Positions 6,942-13,916 of a stretch of DNA of 15,521 nt are shown piece by piece. This stretch comes from an uncultured Lysobacteraceae bacterium (GTDB taxonomy: Bacteria > Pseudomonadota > Gammaproteobacteria > Xanthomonadales > Xanthomonadaceae). Under the pieces are notes generated by a model, which made no database searches, had not been told where the DNA came from, and worked only from the letters and a program-made list of their open reading frames with translations. Numbering within the stretch: position 1 is the stretch's first letter; each line of letters starts with the position of its first letter. Both the position numbers and the translations under genes were made by a program. The stretch is taken from assembly GCA_946480825.1 (NCBI GenBank), contig CAMLLG010000083.1:1-15521 (forward strand). The letters run 5' to 3'.

Positions 6942-6963
6942 CGGCAGGGTGCCCGGTCGCGCC

Positions 6964-7842
6964 TCAAGCCGTGAACTGGCCGCGGATCAGGGCATGGAAC
7001 CAGGCTTCCGGCAGCCACCGCTGCAGAACGAGCGTGATCCGCGCATCCGCGCCGACCATGTAGCGCATGCGCGGCCGGGCCGTGGCCAGCACCTTGCCGA
7101 TCCGCTTGGCCACCGCTTCCGGCGGTGAGCCCATGCTGGAGGCCTTCCCCGCCATCGTCAGCAGCTTCTGCATGCCGGTGCGGTAGTTGGCCGGCGCATC
7201 GGCCGGGAGCGCGGCGATGCCGGCGTTCAGGCCGGCCTGGGTCTTCGGCAGGAAATCGGTGACGATCCCGCCCGGACACACCGCCACCACCCGGACGCCC
7301 TGCGGCCACAGCTCGTGGCGCATGGCCTCGCTCAACCCCAGCACCGCGAATTTGGAGGCGTGATAGTAGGCCTCCCAGGGGATACCGACGAAACTGCCGA
7401 TCGAGCCGATGTTCACCAGCTTGGCGGTCGCGCCCGGATGGCGCGCCACATGGCGGCGCAGCAGCGGCAACGCCGCCCGGCTCATCGCCGCCAGCCCGAC
7501 GACGTTGGTGTCCATCAGCGCGCGGGCGTCGGCCTCGCTGGTGTACTCGAAGGCCCCGTTGAGGTTGAAGCCGGCGTTGTTGATCAGGGCGTAAAGACCG
7601 TCCGGGGCCTGGGCCTCGACCCGCGCCAGCGCGTCGCGGATGTGGTCGTCGCGGGTCACGTCCAGCAGCACCGGCACGATCCGCGTCGCCGATGCGGCCG
7701 GCGCGGCGGCCACCAGCGCCGCCCCGTCGGCCTCGCGGCGGACCCCGGCGAAGACGGTGTAGCCCAATGCGGCCAGATGCAGGGCGGTGCTGCGCCCGAT
7801 TCCGGTGGAGGCGCCGGTGATCAGGACGGTGTCGCTGCGCAT
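6964..7842 (-). CDS. short-chain dehydrogenase/reductase (SDR), classical type
   Basis: Encodes 292 aa. It has the NAD(P)-binding glycine motif T9-G-A-S-T-G-I-G16, NNAG at 88-91, catalytic S147 (NIGSIGS) and Y160-x-x-x-K164 (YHASK), followed by PGG at 190-192, all diagnostic of the classical Rossmann-fold SDR class. The VRR after beta-2 (34-36) suggests NADP(H) preference. It catalyses oxidation or reduction of an alcohol/carbonyl pair; the substrate cannot be told. The C-terminal third (about 200-292) is longer than in minimal SDRs and carries a hydrophobic stretch (RITLVLQRWLPEAWFHALI), which could contact membrane or lipid. The start was set at ATG 7842; an in-frame GTG at 7878 adds 12 unremarkable residues. 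It is divergent from the Ycf46-type gene (236 bp apart). Confidence 0.9.
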   Translation of the reverse strand: MRSDTVLITGASTGIGRSTALHLAALGYTVFAGVRREADGAALVAAAPAASATRIVPVLLDVTRDDHIRDALARVEAQAPDGLYALINNAGFNLNGAFEYTSEADARALMDTNVVGLAAMSRAALPLLRRHVARHPGATAKLVNIGSIGSFVGIPWEAYYHASKFAVLGLSEAMRHELWPQGVRVVAVCPGGIVTDFLPKTQAGLNAGIAALPADAPANYRTGMQKLLTMAGKASSMGSPPEAVAKRIGKVLATARPRMRYMVGADARITLVLQRWLPEAWFHALIRGQFTA

Positions 7843-8032
7843 GGAAGAAACCTGTGGGTTGGGGGAATGGCGGGACACTAGACTATCGACCTCGGCCCAT
7901 CGTCAAGCCCGTACGAGCGCATCAGGACATTCCAGGACGCCACTTGCCGCGGCCGACGCAGCGTCCGTTTCCCCCGCGTTCCCGCGCGTCGCGAACCACC
8001 CGCATCCCCGAACGCCGCCCGCGCCGCTTTGC

Positions 8033-8038
8033 TATCGT
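8033..8038 (+). promoter_or_regulatory. possible -10 element upstream of the Ycf46-type gene
   Basis: TTTGCTATCGTG contains an extended -10-like TGC-TATCGT about 40 bp before the ATG at 8079. No recognisable -35 precedes it. Low confidence. Confidence 0.2.
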
Positions 8039-8078
8039 GTCGCCCTTTGCGGGCGCCTGCCCCGAGCTACGGACAAGA

Positions 8079-9563
8079 ATGAGCGGTCTCCAGGATCTCG
8101 TGGCGCTGATCCGCGCCGACACCCCCCTGATCGTGATCGAAACCCCCGACGAACCGCGGGTGGTCGAACTGTTCCGGCAATCGCTGATGCACGTCTGGCG
8201 GGCGCTGTTCCGCTGGTCGATCACCGAAGGCCTGCGCCGCATCGACATGGACCGCGAGGATGCGGCCGAAGTCGCCCCGGACGCCGGCGCCACCCTGCAG
8301 GCGATCTATCGCCACGACCAGCGCGGCGTATTCCTGCTGCTGGATTTCGCGCCCTACCTGAAATACGCCGGCACCCAGCGCCAGGTGCGCGACATCCTGC
8401 AGCGCCGCAACTGCCTGCCGCACGTGCTGGTGCTGGTCGGCAACAAGGTCGAATTGCCCGCGGACCTCGAAGCGCACGCGGTGCGTTATCGGCCGAAACT
8501 GCCCGGCAGCGAAGCGTTGCTGAAGCTGGTGAAGGACGAAGCCGCGGCCTATGCGCGCGAGCACGGCGGCAAGCGCGTGGAGGTCGATCCCGACGCGGCG
8601 AAGCAGATCGTGCGCAACCTGCGCGGACTGAACGAAACCGACGCCCGCCGCATCGCCCGCCACCTGATCTTCCGCGACGGCGTGCTCAACGCCGACGACC
8701 TGCCGGAACTGGCGAAGCTGAAGTTCGAGCTGATCAACCGCAGCGGCCATCTGCACTACGAATTCGATCCGGTGAAGCTCGATCACGTGATCGGCGCGAA
8801 GCGGGTGAAGCGCTGGATCGAACTGCGCCGCGCCGCCTTCGTCGACGGCAACGCGCCGCCGGGCCTCGATCCGCCGAAGGGCGTGCTGCTGCTCGGCGTG
8901 CAGGGCTGCGGCAAGTCGATGCTGGCCAAGGCGATCGCCGCCGGCTTCGGCGTGCCGCTGCTGCGGCTGGATTTCGGCGCGCTGTACAACAAATATCACG
9001 GCGAGACCGAGAAGAACCTGCGCGAGGCGCTGGCTTCGGCCGAACAGCTCTCGCCCTGCGTGCTGTGGATCGACGAGATCGAGAAAGGCCTCGCCAGCTC
9101 CGGCGGCGAAGACGGTGGCGTCTCCCGCCGCGTGCTCGGCACCTTCCTCACCTGGATGGCCGAACGCAAATCGCCGGTGTTCATGGTCGCCACCGCCAAC
9201 CAGGTGCAGGACCTGCCGGCGGAGCTGCTGCGCAAGGGCCGCTTCGACGAAATCTTCTTCGTCGACCTGCCCGACCCCGACGCGCGCACCGAACTCTTCG
9301 CGCTGCATCTGCGCCGCCGCAGCGTCGACGCCGAAGGCTTCGACCTCGCCGCGCTGGCGCACGCCGCCGACGGTTTCTCCGGCGCCGAAATCGAACAGGC
9401 CATCGTCGCCGCGCTCTACACCGCCCACGCCGCCGGCCACCCGCTCAGCGATTTCCAGCTGCGCGCGGAATTGAAGAACACCCGCCCGCTGTCGGTGTTG
9501 ATGTCGGAACAGGTCGACGAACTCCGCGAATGGGCCTCGGCACGGACGGTGCCGGCGGATTGA
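8079..9563 (+). CDS. Ycf46-type AAA+ ATPase
   Basis: Encodes 494 aa, matching the length and layout of the Ycf46 family (first described from algal plastid and cyanobacterial genomes). The N-terminal half (1-240) is a non-catalytic alpha/beta region beginning LVALIRADTPLIVIETPDEPR, characteristic of the family. The C-terminal AAA+ module has Walker A G273-V-Q-G-C-G-K279-S, Walker B VLWIDEIEKG (D332, E333), sensor-1 ATANQ (N374), and the second region of homology LLRKGRFDEIFF with candidate arginine fingers R385/R388. FSGAEIEQAIVAAL (433-446) matches the AAA lid. It is expected to be a cytoplasmic hexameric ATPase; its substrate is unsettled, with a link to CO2 uptake reported in cyanobacteria. 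ATG 8079 was chosen because the conserved N-terminus begins there; the Shine-Dalgarno is weak (GGACAAG). Confidence 0.9.
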   Translation: MSGLQDLVALIRADTPLIVIETPDEPRVVELFRQSLMHVWRALFRWSITEGLRRIDMDREDAAEVAPDAGATLQAIYRHDQRGVFLLLDFAPYLKYAGTQRQVRDILQRRNCLPHVLVLVGNKVELPADLEAHAVRYRPKLPGSEALLKLVKDEAAAYAREHGGKRVEVDPDAAKQIVRNLRGLNETDARRIARHLIFRDGVLNADDLPELAKLKFELINRSGHLHYEFDPVKLDHVIGAKRVKRWIELRRAAFVDGNAPPGLDPPKGVLLLGVQGCGKSMLAKAIAAGFGVPLLRLDFGALYNKYHGETEKNLREALASAEQLSPCVLWIDEIEKGLASSGGEDGGVSRRVLGTFLTWMAERKSPVFMVATANQVQDLPAELLRKGRFDEIFFVDLPDPDARTELFALHLRRRSVDAEGFDLAALAHAADGFSGAEIEQAIVAALYTAHAAGHPLSDFQLRAELKNTRPLSVLMSEQVDELREWASARTVPAD

Positions 9564-9620
9564 GCATATTCAGACAAAGTCTTTAGACATCAAAAAAGAA
9601 ATAGAAAACGGGAAGCCGCC

Positions 9621-10286
9621 ATGGGTAAAAGCAAAATAAGCGATCAGTTAGAGTCAGCGATAGGAAACCATTCATTGCAGGACTCGACTTCAGCGCTCAT
9701 GGAGGTTGCACTGGATTCCGTCATGGAAGATGGCACGCTTCGTGATATTCCAATCCTAGGCTCCTTAATCGGATTTGGACGAGCTGCCGTATCTATTCGA
9801 GACAGAATGTTCATCAACAAGCTCGGATATTTCTTGAAAGAGATCGAATCAGTTCCGTCAGAAAAACGACGAGCCATGATCGATGAAATCAACGCATCTG
9901 AAGAAGCAGAAGTTAAAGTTGGCGAAAAAATTCTCTACGTCGTCGACAGGTGCCAAGATCACGAATCTTCTCGTGCTGCTGGCAAGATATTCAAGGCTTT
10001 TCTCGAAAAAGATATCGTTTACAGTGAATTCGTTTCCCTGGCCGCCGCTGTAGATCGCCTTGCTTTCTCTGACCTTCTTCGGTTCATCATGGAAGAACGA
10101 GAATGGATACCAGCCTGGGAAGCAGGCTTTTATTTCGGGACATGCCTAATTGCATTCAACGAACTCGAGACATCAGTAGAAGATCAGTGGGACCGCGATT
10201 CATCTAAGCCCTATGTGGTCACTGGCAATGATTTAACCGTATCAGCGACGGATCTCGGCCGAAAGCTGCGAAAAATACTTTCATAG
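9621..10286 (+). CDS. AT-rich accessory gene, 221-aa protein of unknown function
   Basis: I do not recognise a named family. The gene is real by its long open frame, amphipathic protein pattern and a GGGAAG Shine-Dalgarno just before ATG 9621. Rows counted inside it are about 43-52 % G+C against roughly 65-70 % in neighbours, with AAA, GAA and ATT codons that neighbours avoid; this points to recent transfer. Residues 1-40 are polar and helical. Residues 40-53 (LRDIPILGSLIGFG) form a short hydrophobic, Gly-containing segment, followed by basic/aromatic RDRMFINKLGYFLKEI. Residues 116-157 (IFKAFLEKDIVYSEFVSLAA and following) are helical with a further hydrophobic stretch, and 164-180 (AWEAGFYFGTCLIAFNE) could associate with a membrane. 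The C-terminus (PYVVTGNDLTVSATDLGRKL) resembles a small winged-helix end. Lone accessory genes of this sort are often phage-defence or toxin/immunity genes, but nothing in the sequence proves this. Confidence 0.85.
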   Translation: MGKSKISDQLESAIGNHSLQDSTSALMEVALDSVMEDGTLRDIPILGSLIGFGRAAVSIRDRMFINKLGYFLKEIESVPSEKRRAMIDEINASEEAEVKVGEKILYVVDRCQDHESSRAAGKIFKAFLEKDIVYSEFVSLAAAVDRLAFSDLLRFIMEEREWIPAWEAGFYFGTCLIAFNELETSVEDQWDRDSSKPYVVTGNDLTVSATDLGRKLRKILS

Positions 10287-10784
10287 CCGATCGCATAGGG
10301 GGGCCTCGACCTGAAGTGTCCCCACAATTTTCTCATTGGATGCCGTGATTTCTCGAATTCGATGGCATTCGTGATCCGGTTCTGCTCCTGATCTACCGGG
10401 GCCCCTGGTCGCGACGGGTTTCGCGGATCAGGCCCAACGGGCGCGCGGCAGGACGCCGCGCGTTTTTCGACAGGACATGGATGTCCTGTCGAAAAACGCC
10501 GCGGAACCCGTGGACCCGGCGCAACGCGCCGGGCGCGACCGACGGGGTGTGCTTTCTTTGGGTTACTTTTCTTTGCACAAGCAAAGAAAAGTGACTCGCT
10601 CGCGGCAGCGAGCGAAACCGAGGCCGTGCGGCAGGTTGTTCCGTTCGCCTGCGCAGCCAGTTGGATTCAGATCGATCAAAAGCAGGCCCCTCGCCTGCGG
10701 CTCGGGATGACAGTCGTATCTCGAATGGCCTCCCGGCGCGAAGACCATCTACCACTTATTCAACGGCTGCTGGTGAGACCGTCG
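10287..10784. other. non-coding intergenic tract
   Basis: About 500 bp without a supportable gene. The first 100 bp are intermediate in G+C, a continuation of the AT-rich island with no recognisable insertion-sequence end. The middle holds the five-hairpin array described separately (10442-10615). From about 10660 to 10720 lies a stretch (CCTCGCCTGCGGCTCGGGAT) that looks like another dispersed-repeat core. Short open frames exist on both strands across the hairpins, but they are by-products of the palindromes. It sits between the end of the 221-aa gene and the end of the convergent lipoprotein gene. Confidence 0.65.
10442..10615. repeat. array of five consecutive hairpins (composite dispersed repeat)
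   Basis: Five inverted repeats follow one another: 10442-10449/10455-10462 (8 bp), 10460-10478/10481-10499 (19 bp, arms running TTTTTCGACAGGACAT to the centre), 10515-10522/10526-10533 (8 bp), 10565-10576/10581-10592 (12 bp, ACTTTTCTTTGC with ACAA loop), and 10596-10603/10608-10615 (8 bp, TCGCTCGC). All arms are perfect. A cassette combining the GACAGGACATGGATGTCC palindrome with the TTACTTTTCTTTG hairpin is, from memory, a dispersed non-coding repeat in Xanthomonadaceae. Function is unknown; it could end transcripts from both convergent neighbours. Confidence 0.75.
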
Positions 10785-11390
10785 CTACGGCCGGGTGCCG
10801 GTACTGCGATCGGGCTCAGTATCCTGGCCAACGCACGGCACCGCCAACGTCGCCCGCGCGAACGGCAGGGCGAAGTCGGCGGGCAGCGCAGCGGCGAATT
10901 CCCAGGGCTCGGCGACGAAGGTCAGGCGCAGCATGCCGCCGGTCGCGAGTGCCTGCGGGTCGAGAGCGCCGGCGACCCGGAGCGCGTTGAGCGTCGGTGC
11001 GATGTTGAGCACCACGGTTTCGCGTGGTTCCAGGCCGAGGACGAAGGCGCCCGCGTCGTGGATGTCGTCGTGCGGCGTGGCCGCATCCGCATCGGTTTTC
11101 TCGATGAACACGCGGACGCCCTTGAGCGCCCGCGCGGCGCGCGGACGCAGATCGACGAGGGTGAGCCGCGCGGTGTCGAGATCGCCGCGCCGCAGCCTGC
11201 GGACGAGGCAGGCACGGGTGTCGTCGTCGAGCCGCAGGACATGGGTGCCGGGCACGGCGGCGATGACGTGGGCCGCGTCTTCGCCGGCACCGGCGCCCGC
11301 GGGCGCGCCGAAATCCGTGTCCCGATCCGCGGCCGCACAGGCCGCGACCAGCGCGACCCACGCGATGCCCATGACGCTTGCCGCATTCAT
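10785..11390 (-). CDS. lipoprotein with tyrosinase C-terminal-like (KFDV-type) beta domain
   Basis: Encodes 201 aa with a lipoprotein signal (lipobox V15-A-A-C18), so the mature protein is likely anchored in the envelope. After an Ala/Gly-rich linker, residues 75-160 form a beta-rich domain: ARLTL, GVRVFIEKTD (91-100), HDAGAFVLG (111-119), VVLNIAPTLNAL (126-137) and LRLTFVAEP (154-162). This order can be aligned by eye with residues 373-465 of the upstream tyrosinase (VRLTL, GVHVFLGADI, GYVGSVTYF, IVILDATDAFQTL, LTVSLVTR). It also recalls the plant polyphenol-oxidase KFDV domain (F-x-V-F-x-N, AGSF, LVPR). No copper ligands are seen. The start is ATG 11390 with a GCAGGTGG ribosome site; the frame further upstream overlaps the tyrosinase end and is not needed. 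It lies 46 bp after the tyrosinase stop, so co-transcription is likely. A role as partner or chaperone of the tyrosinase is inference. Confidence 0.75.
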   Translation of the reverse strand: MNAASVMGIAWVALVAACAAADRDTDFGAPAGAGAGEDAAHVIAAVPGTHVLRLDDDTRACLVRRLRRGDLDTARLTLVDLRPRAARALKGVRVFIEKTDADAATPHDDIHDAGAFVLGLEPRETVVLNIAPTLNALRVAGALDPQALATGGMLRLTFVAEPWEFAAALPADFALPFARATLAVPCVGQDTEPDRSTGTRP

Positions 11391-11436
11391 CCGCCACCTG
11401 CCTCCGCGGGCGTGCCCGCTGCGATCGCCTGCGCGA

Positions 11437-12921
11437 TCAGTCCGCGAATTCGAGGATCTCGAACGTCGCTGTGGCCGGTTGGACCTCATCGACCGCCGCG
11501 AAGTTCTCGACGCCCTCGAACAGCGCGCGGGTCACCAGCGAGACCGTGAGCGTATGCCCTTCCGGGACACCGCCGGCGCCGTACAGCGTCTGGAACGCGT
11601 CGGTGGCGTCGAGGATGACGATGCCCTTGCTGCCGTGGTGGGCGCCGCCCTTGGTATCCATCTGACCGTCGAAATAGGTGACGCTGCCGACATAGCCGGA
11701 CGCGGTGAGCGGCGTGTCCGCGGCGATGTCGGCGCCCAGGAACACGTGCACGCCGGTATTCTGCTGCGCCGGCGTCTGCAGCCCGGAGAGCGTGAGCCGC
11801 ACCGCGTAGCGCCGTGGCGACACCGCCGCCGCATTCAGCAACAGGCGCGATTCCGTCTGCGCCACGGGCGTCGCGGCGAACGAGGCCACGCCCGCGCTCA
11901 CCGTGCCCTTGCCCGACACCACCGTTTGCACCACCTTCGGCGCGCGCACCCGGGACGCCGTTTCGAGCAGCGCCTTGGGCAGGGCGAGCGTGCGGTCGTA
12001 ACCGTAGCCCATCACGCCGGAATCGACGGTCTTGCCGCAGGTCCACTGCGCGCCCGCGGGTCTGCCGGCGGCATCGAAGAAATCGTTGAACGATTTGTCG
12101 TTCCAGGCCGGCTGGTCGACCGGTGGCTTGTGGCCGGGACGGCCGAGCCAATCGGAATAGAGCCGGTCGATATTGCAGTGGTGCAGCCAGAAGATCGGAT
12201 CCAGCGGCGAGAAGGTCTGGACCATGTTGCTGTACTTCGGCCCGCCCACCCAGCGATGCACGAAGTTGTGCGGCGTGCGCTCCAGCGCGCCCGCGCCCGG
12301 ATTCGCGCCGCCGTAGCTGGCGTAGTCCGGGTTGCTCTGGATGCGGCCGATCACCGTCGGCCCGACGTAGGTGTCGAGATCCGCCTGGCTGAAGCGCTCG
12401 GTCTGGCTGCGCCCGCGACCCGCGGTGGGGGCGCCCGAGCAACTGTTGCGGATCGAGATGTCGTCGTTGAGCGGATTGGCGTCGCCGTAGAAGCTGGCGG
12501 GCACGCTCCAGGTCCGCGACCAGTCCCAGTACGGCAGGGCGAAGCCGGGATCGTTGCCGAAGTACTGGATCAGCTGTTCGAAGTAATAGATGAAGACCCG
12601 GTGCCACGGCGGGAAATACCAGTTGCCGTGTTGGCAGAAGGTGAAATTGTTGCAGTTGCCGTGCAGATAGGCCTGCAGGATCCAACCGCGGGGGTCATTA
12701 GGATTCGTCGCGATCAGCTTCTTCATCGCGGCCACGCCGCGACGCAGCGTGTCGAGATCCTTCTGCGCCGCGGCACTGGTCACGTCGCGACGGATGCGCA
12801 GCGCGGCGCTGGCGGTGGCAGGGCCATCGAAGGCCCGGGCGAGCGTGGGCGGCATCAGCCCCACGGCGGCGCCCGAACCGAGCGTGATCAGGAAATCGCG
12901 GCGCGTCTTCTGGTTCGACAT
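11437..12921 (-). CDS. Tat-exported tyrosinase (type-3 copper polyphenol oxidase)
   Basis: Encodes 494 aa. The N-terminus has a twin-arginine signal (K-T-R-R-D-F-L, R7-R8, then LITLGSGAAVGL), implying folded, copper-loaded export. CuA ligands are H87 (YLHGN), H98 (CQHGNW) and H107 (PPWHRVF); CuB ligands are H218 and H222 (PHNFVHRW) and H248 (FWLHHCNIDR). C96-x-H98 matches the Cys-x-His spacing that forms a thioether link in Neurospora tyrosinase. It therefore should oxidise phenols or catechols to o-quinones with O2, possibly toward melanin-like pigment. The central region (about 80-260) is the common tyrosinase domain; 350-494 is a separate beta-rich C-terminal domain of the kind that can shield the active site. 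The start is ATG 12921 with a very strong AAGGGAGGGAG Shine-Dalgarno; the open frame upstream to 13137 is not coding-like. The lipoprotein gene follows on the same strand. Confidence 0.93.
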   Translation of the reverse strand: MSNQKTRRDFLITLGSGAAVGLMPPTLARAFDGPATASAALRIRRDVTSAAAQKDLDTLRRGVAAMKKLIATNPNDPRGWILQAYLHGNCNNFTFCQHGNWYFPPWHRVFIYYFEQLIQYFGNDPGFALPYWDWSRTWSVPASFYGDANPLNDDISIRNSCSGAPTAGRGRSQTERFSQADLDTYVGPTVIGRIQSNPDYASYGGANPGAGALERTPHNFVHRWVGGPKYSNMVQTFSPLDPIFWLHHCNIDRLYSDWLGRPGHKPPVDQPAWNDKSFNDFFDAAGRPAGAQWTCGKTVDSGVMGYGYDRTLALPKALLETASRVRAPKVVQTVVSGKGTVSAGVASFAATPVAQTESRLLLNAAAVSPRRYAVRLTLSGLQTPAQQNTGVHVFLGADIAADTPLTASGYVGSVTYFDGQMDTKGGAHHGSKGIVILDATDAFQTLYGAGGVPEGHTLTVSLVTRALFEGVENFAAVDEVQPATATFEILEFAD

Positions 12922-13137
12922 GGGTCTCCCTCCCTTGGTGATCGCATGGTCATCGGCCGACCGGCGTCCGGGTCGGGCCATGAGACTGGCACACAACCCC
13001 GCGGGCCGCAGCTGTCGGTTCTTGCGGCTGGCATCCGGCGCGCGACGGCGCACACTGAGCGGTTCGCCGCGCGCGGCTGCCGATGCGTTCCGGTCGACAT
13101 TCCTGCGACACGGCCGGGCGACGCACGTGGTCCGCAT
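12922..13137. other. intergenic region upstream of the tyrosinase gene
   Basis: 216 bp between the end of the oxygenase gene and the tyrosinase start; it must hold the tyrosinase promoter unless the oxygenase transcript reads through. Apart from the strong ribosome site next to the ATG, I see no clear -35/-10 pair, metal-responsive palindrome or terminator hairpin. Confidence 0.4.
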
Positions 13138-13836
13138 TCAACCCGCCATCCACCATCCAGTGATGGCATGCCGCGGATGCGCCGCCCACGGCACGACGAA
13201 GGTCACCTGGTGGCGCTGCGGCACGCGGAACAGGCTCAGCGAATTCCAGCGCGGCATGAAGGTCTCCAGCACGTTGCCGTCGTTGTCGAGGAACTGCAGT
13301 TGGCCGCCCCAGTCCGGGCGCCAGTCGCGGCTGAGATTGATCACGAAGGCATAACGGCGGCCCTCGGTGTCGTCCTGATCGTCGTGCGGCATCAGGTAAT
13401 GCCCGGGGCGATACCGGGTGCACTGCAGGAAGCTGCGCGAAATGTCCGGATCGCCGGAGAGGTGGCGCGCGAACTCGATGAACTGCGGCGCATTCAGGAA
13501 ACGCAGCACGCCATGGACCAGCAGATCCGGATCCCAGCCTTCCTTCGCCGCCTTCAGCAGCATGTAGCTGTCGTAGGCGAACTGGTAGGCGTTGGCGGCG
13601 CGCGCATAACCCTGCTGCAGCAGGCGCGCATAGCCGGCATCGTCGGGATAGGCGCCGCGCGGCGTGGTCTTCGCTTCTCCGCTGCTGCGTTCCGCGAGTT
13701 GCCAGGGCACGCGTTCGGCCAGCTCGCGCGCCAGCGTCTCGGCCGCGGCGGTCTGCAGGAAGTCCGGAATCTGGATGCGCGCACGCTGCGCCAGCGCGCG
13801 CCGCCAGGAATCGATGTCGATGTCGTTGCTGATCAT
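13138..13836 (-). CDS. 2-oxoglutarate/Fe(II)-dependent oxygenase (prolyl-4-hydroxylase-like)
   Basis: Encodes 232 aa. The double-stranded beta-helix iron site is visible: H151-x-D153 in YLMPHDDQDD, and the distal histidine H209 in VPQRHQVTFV. R222 in HPRHAITGWW is the probable 2-oxoglutarate-binding arginine. WGGQLQFLD (176-184) is the typical strand between them. The layout matches the COG3751/Tpa1-type prolyl-4-hydroxylase-like group, which uses O2, Fe(II) and 2-oxoglutarate to hydroxylate a protein or small molecule; the target is unknown. It is cytoplasmic, with no signal peptide. ATG 13836 (MISNDIDI) is preferred; an in-frame ATG at 13890 adds 18 residues (SIRSHPFHPCDAAA region) of no family character, and neither has a good ribosome site. 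It follows the AEC permease on the same strand by 80 bp (26 bp if the long start is used). Confidence 0.88.
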   Translation of the reverse strand: MISNDIDIDSWRRALAQRARIQIPDFLQTAAAETLARELAERVPWQLAERSSGEAKTTPRGAYPDDAGYARLLQQGYARAANAYQFAYDSYMLLKAAKEGWDPDLLVHGVLRFLNAPQFIEFARHLSGDPDISRSFLQCTRYRPGHYLMPHDDQDDTEGRRYAFVINLSRDWRPDWGGQLQFLDNDGNVLETFMPRWNSLSLFRVPQRHQVTFVVPWAAHPRHAITGWWMAG

Positions 13837-13916
13837 GGCGGCCGCGTCGCACGGATGGAACGGATGGGAACGAATGGAAATTGACGCCATGGATTCACGG
13901 CGTTGCGTACCGAATG

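Noticed and set aside
7843..7878. longer GTG start for the dehydrogenase
   Set aside because: Adds 12 residues without family character before the conserved nucleotide-binding strand; ATG 7842 fits the family length better.
9564..10297. GCATA at 9564-9568 and 10293-10297 as a target duplication around the AT-rich gene
   Set aside because: A 5-bp match over 730 bp is expected by chance and no inverted ends accompany it.
10308..10345. possible insertion-sequence end (TGAAGTGTCCCCAC)
   Set aside because: Resembles some IS3-type ends only loosely; no matching inverted partner or transposase remnant found.
10393..10755. small open frames across the hairpin array
   Set aside because: They read through palindromes and share residues such as QRKVT on both strands; not credible genes.
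10795..13884. 1029-aa plus-strand open frame
   Set aside because: It runs antisense across the lipoprotein, tyrosinase and oxygenase genes, each of which has diagnostic motifs; the translated product has no domain pattern.
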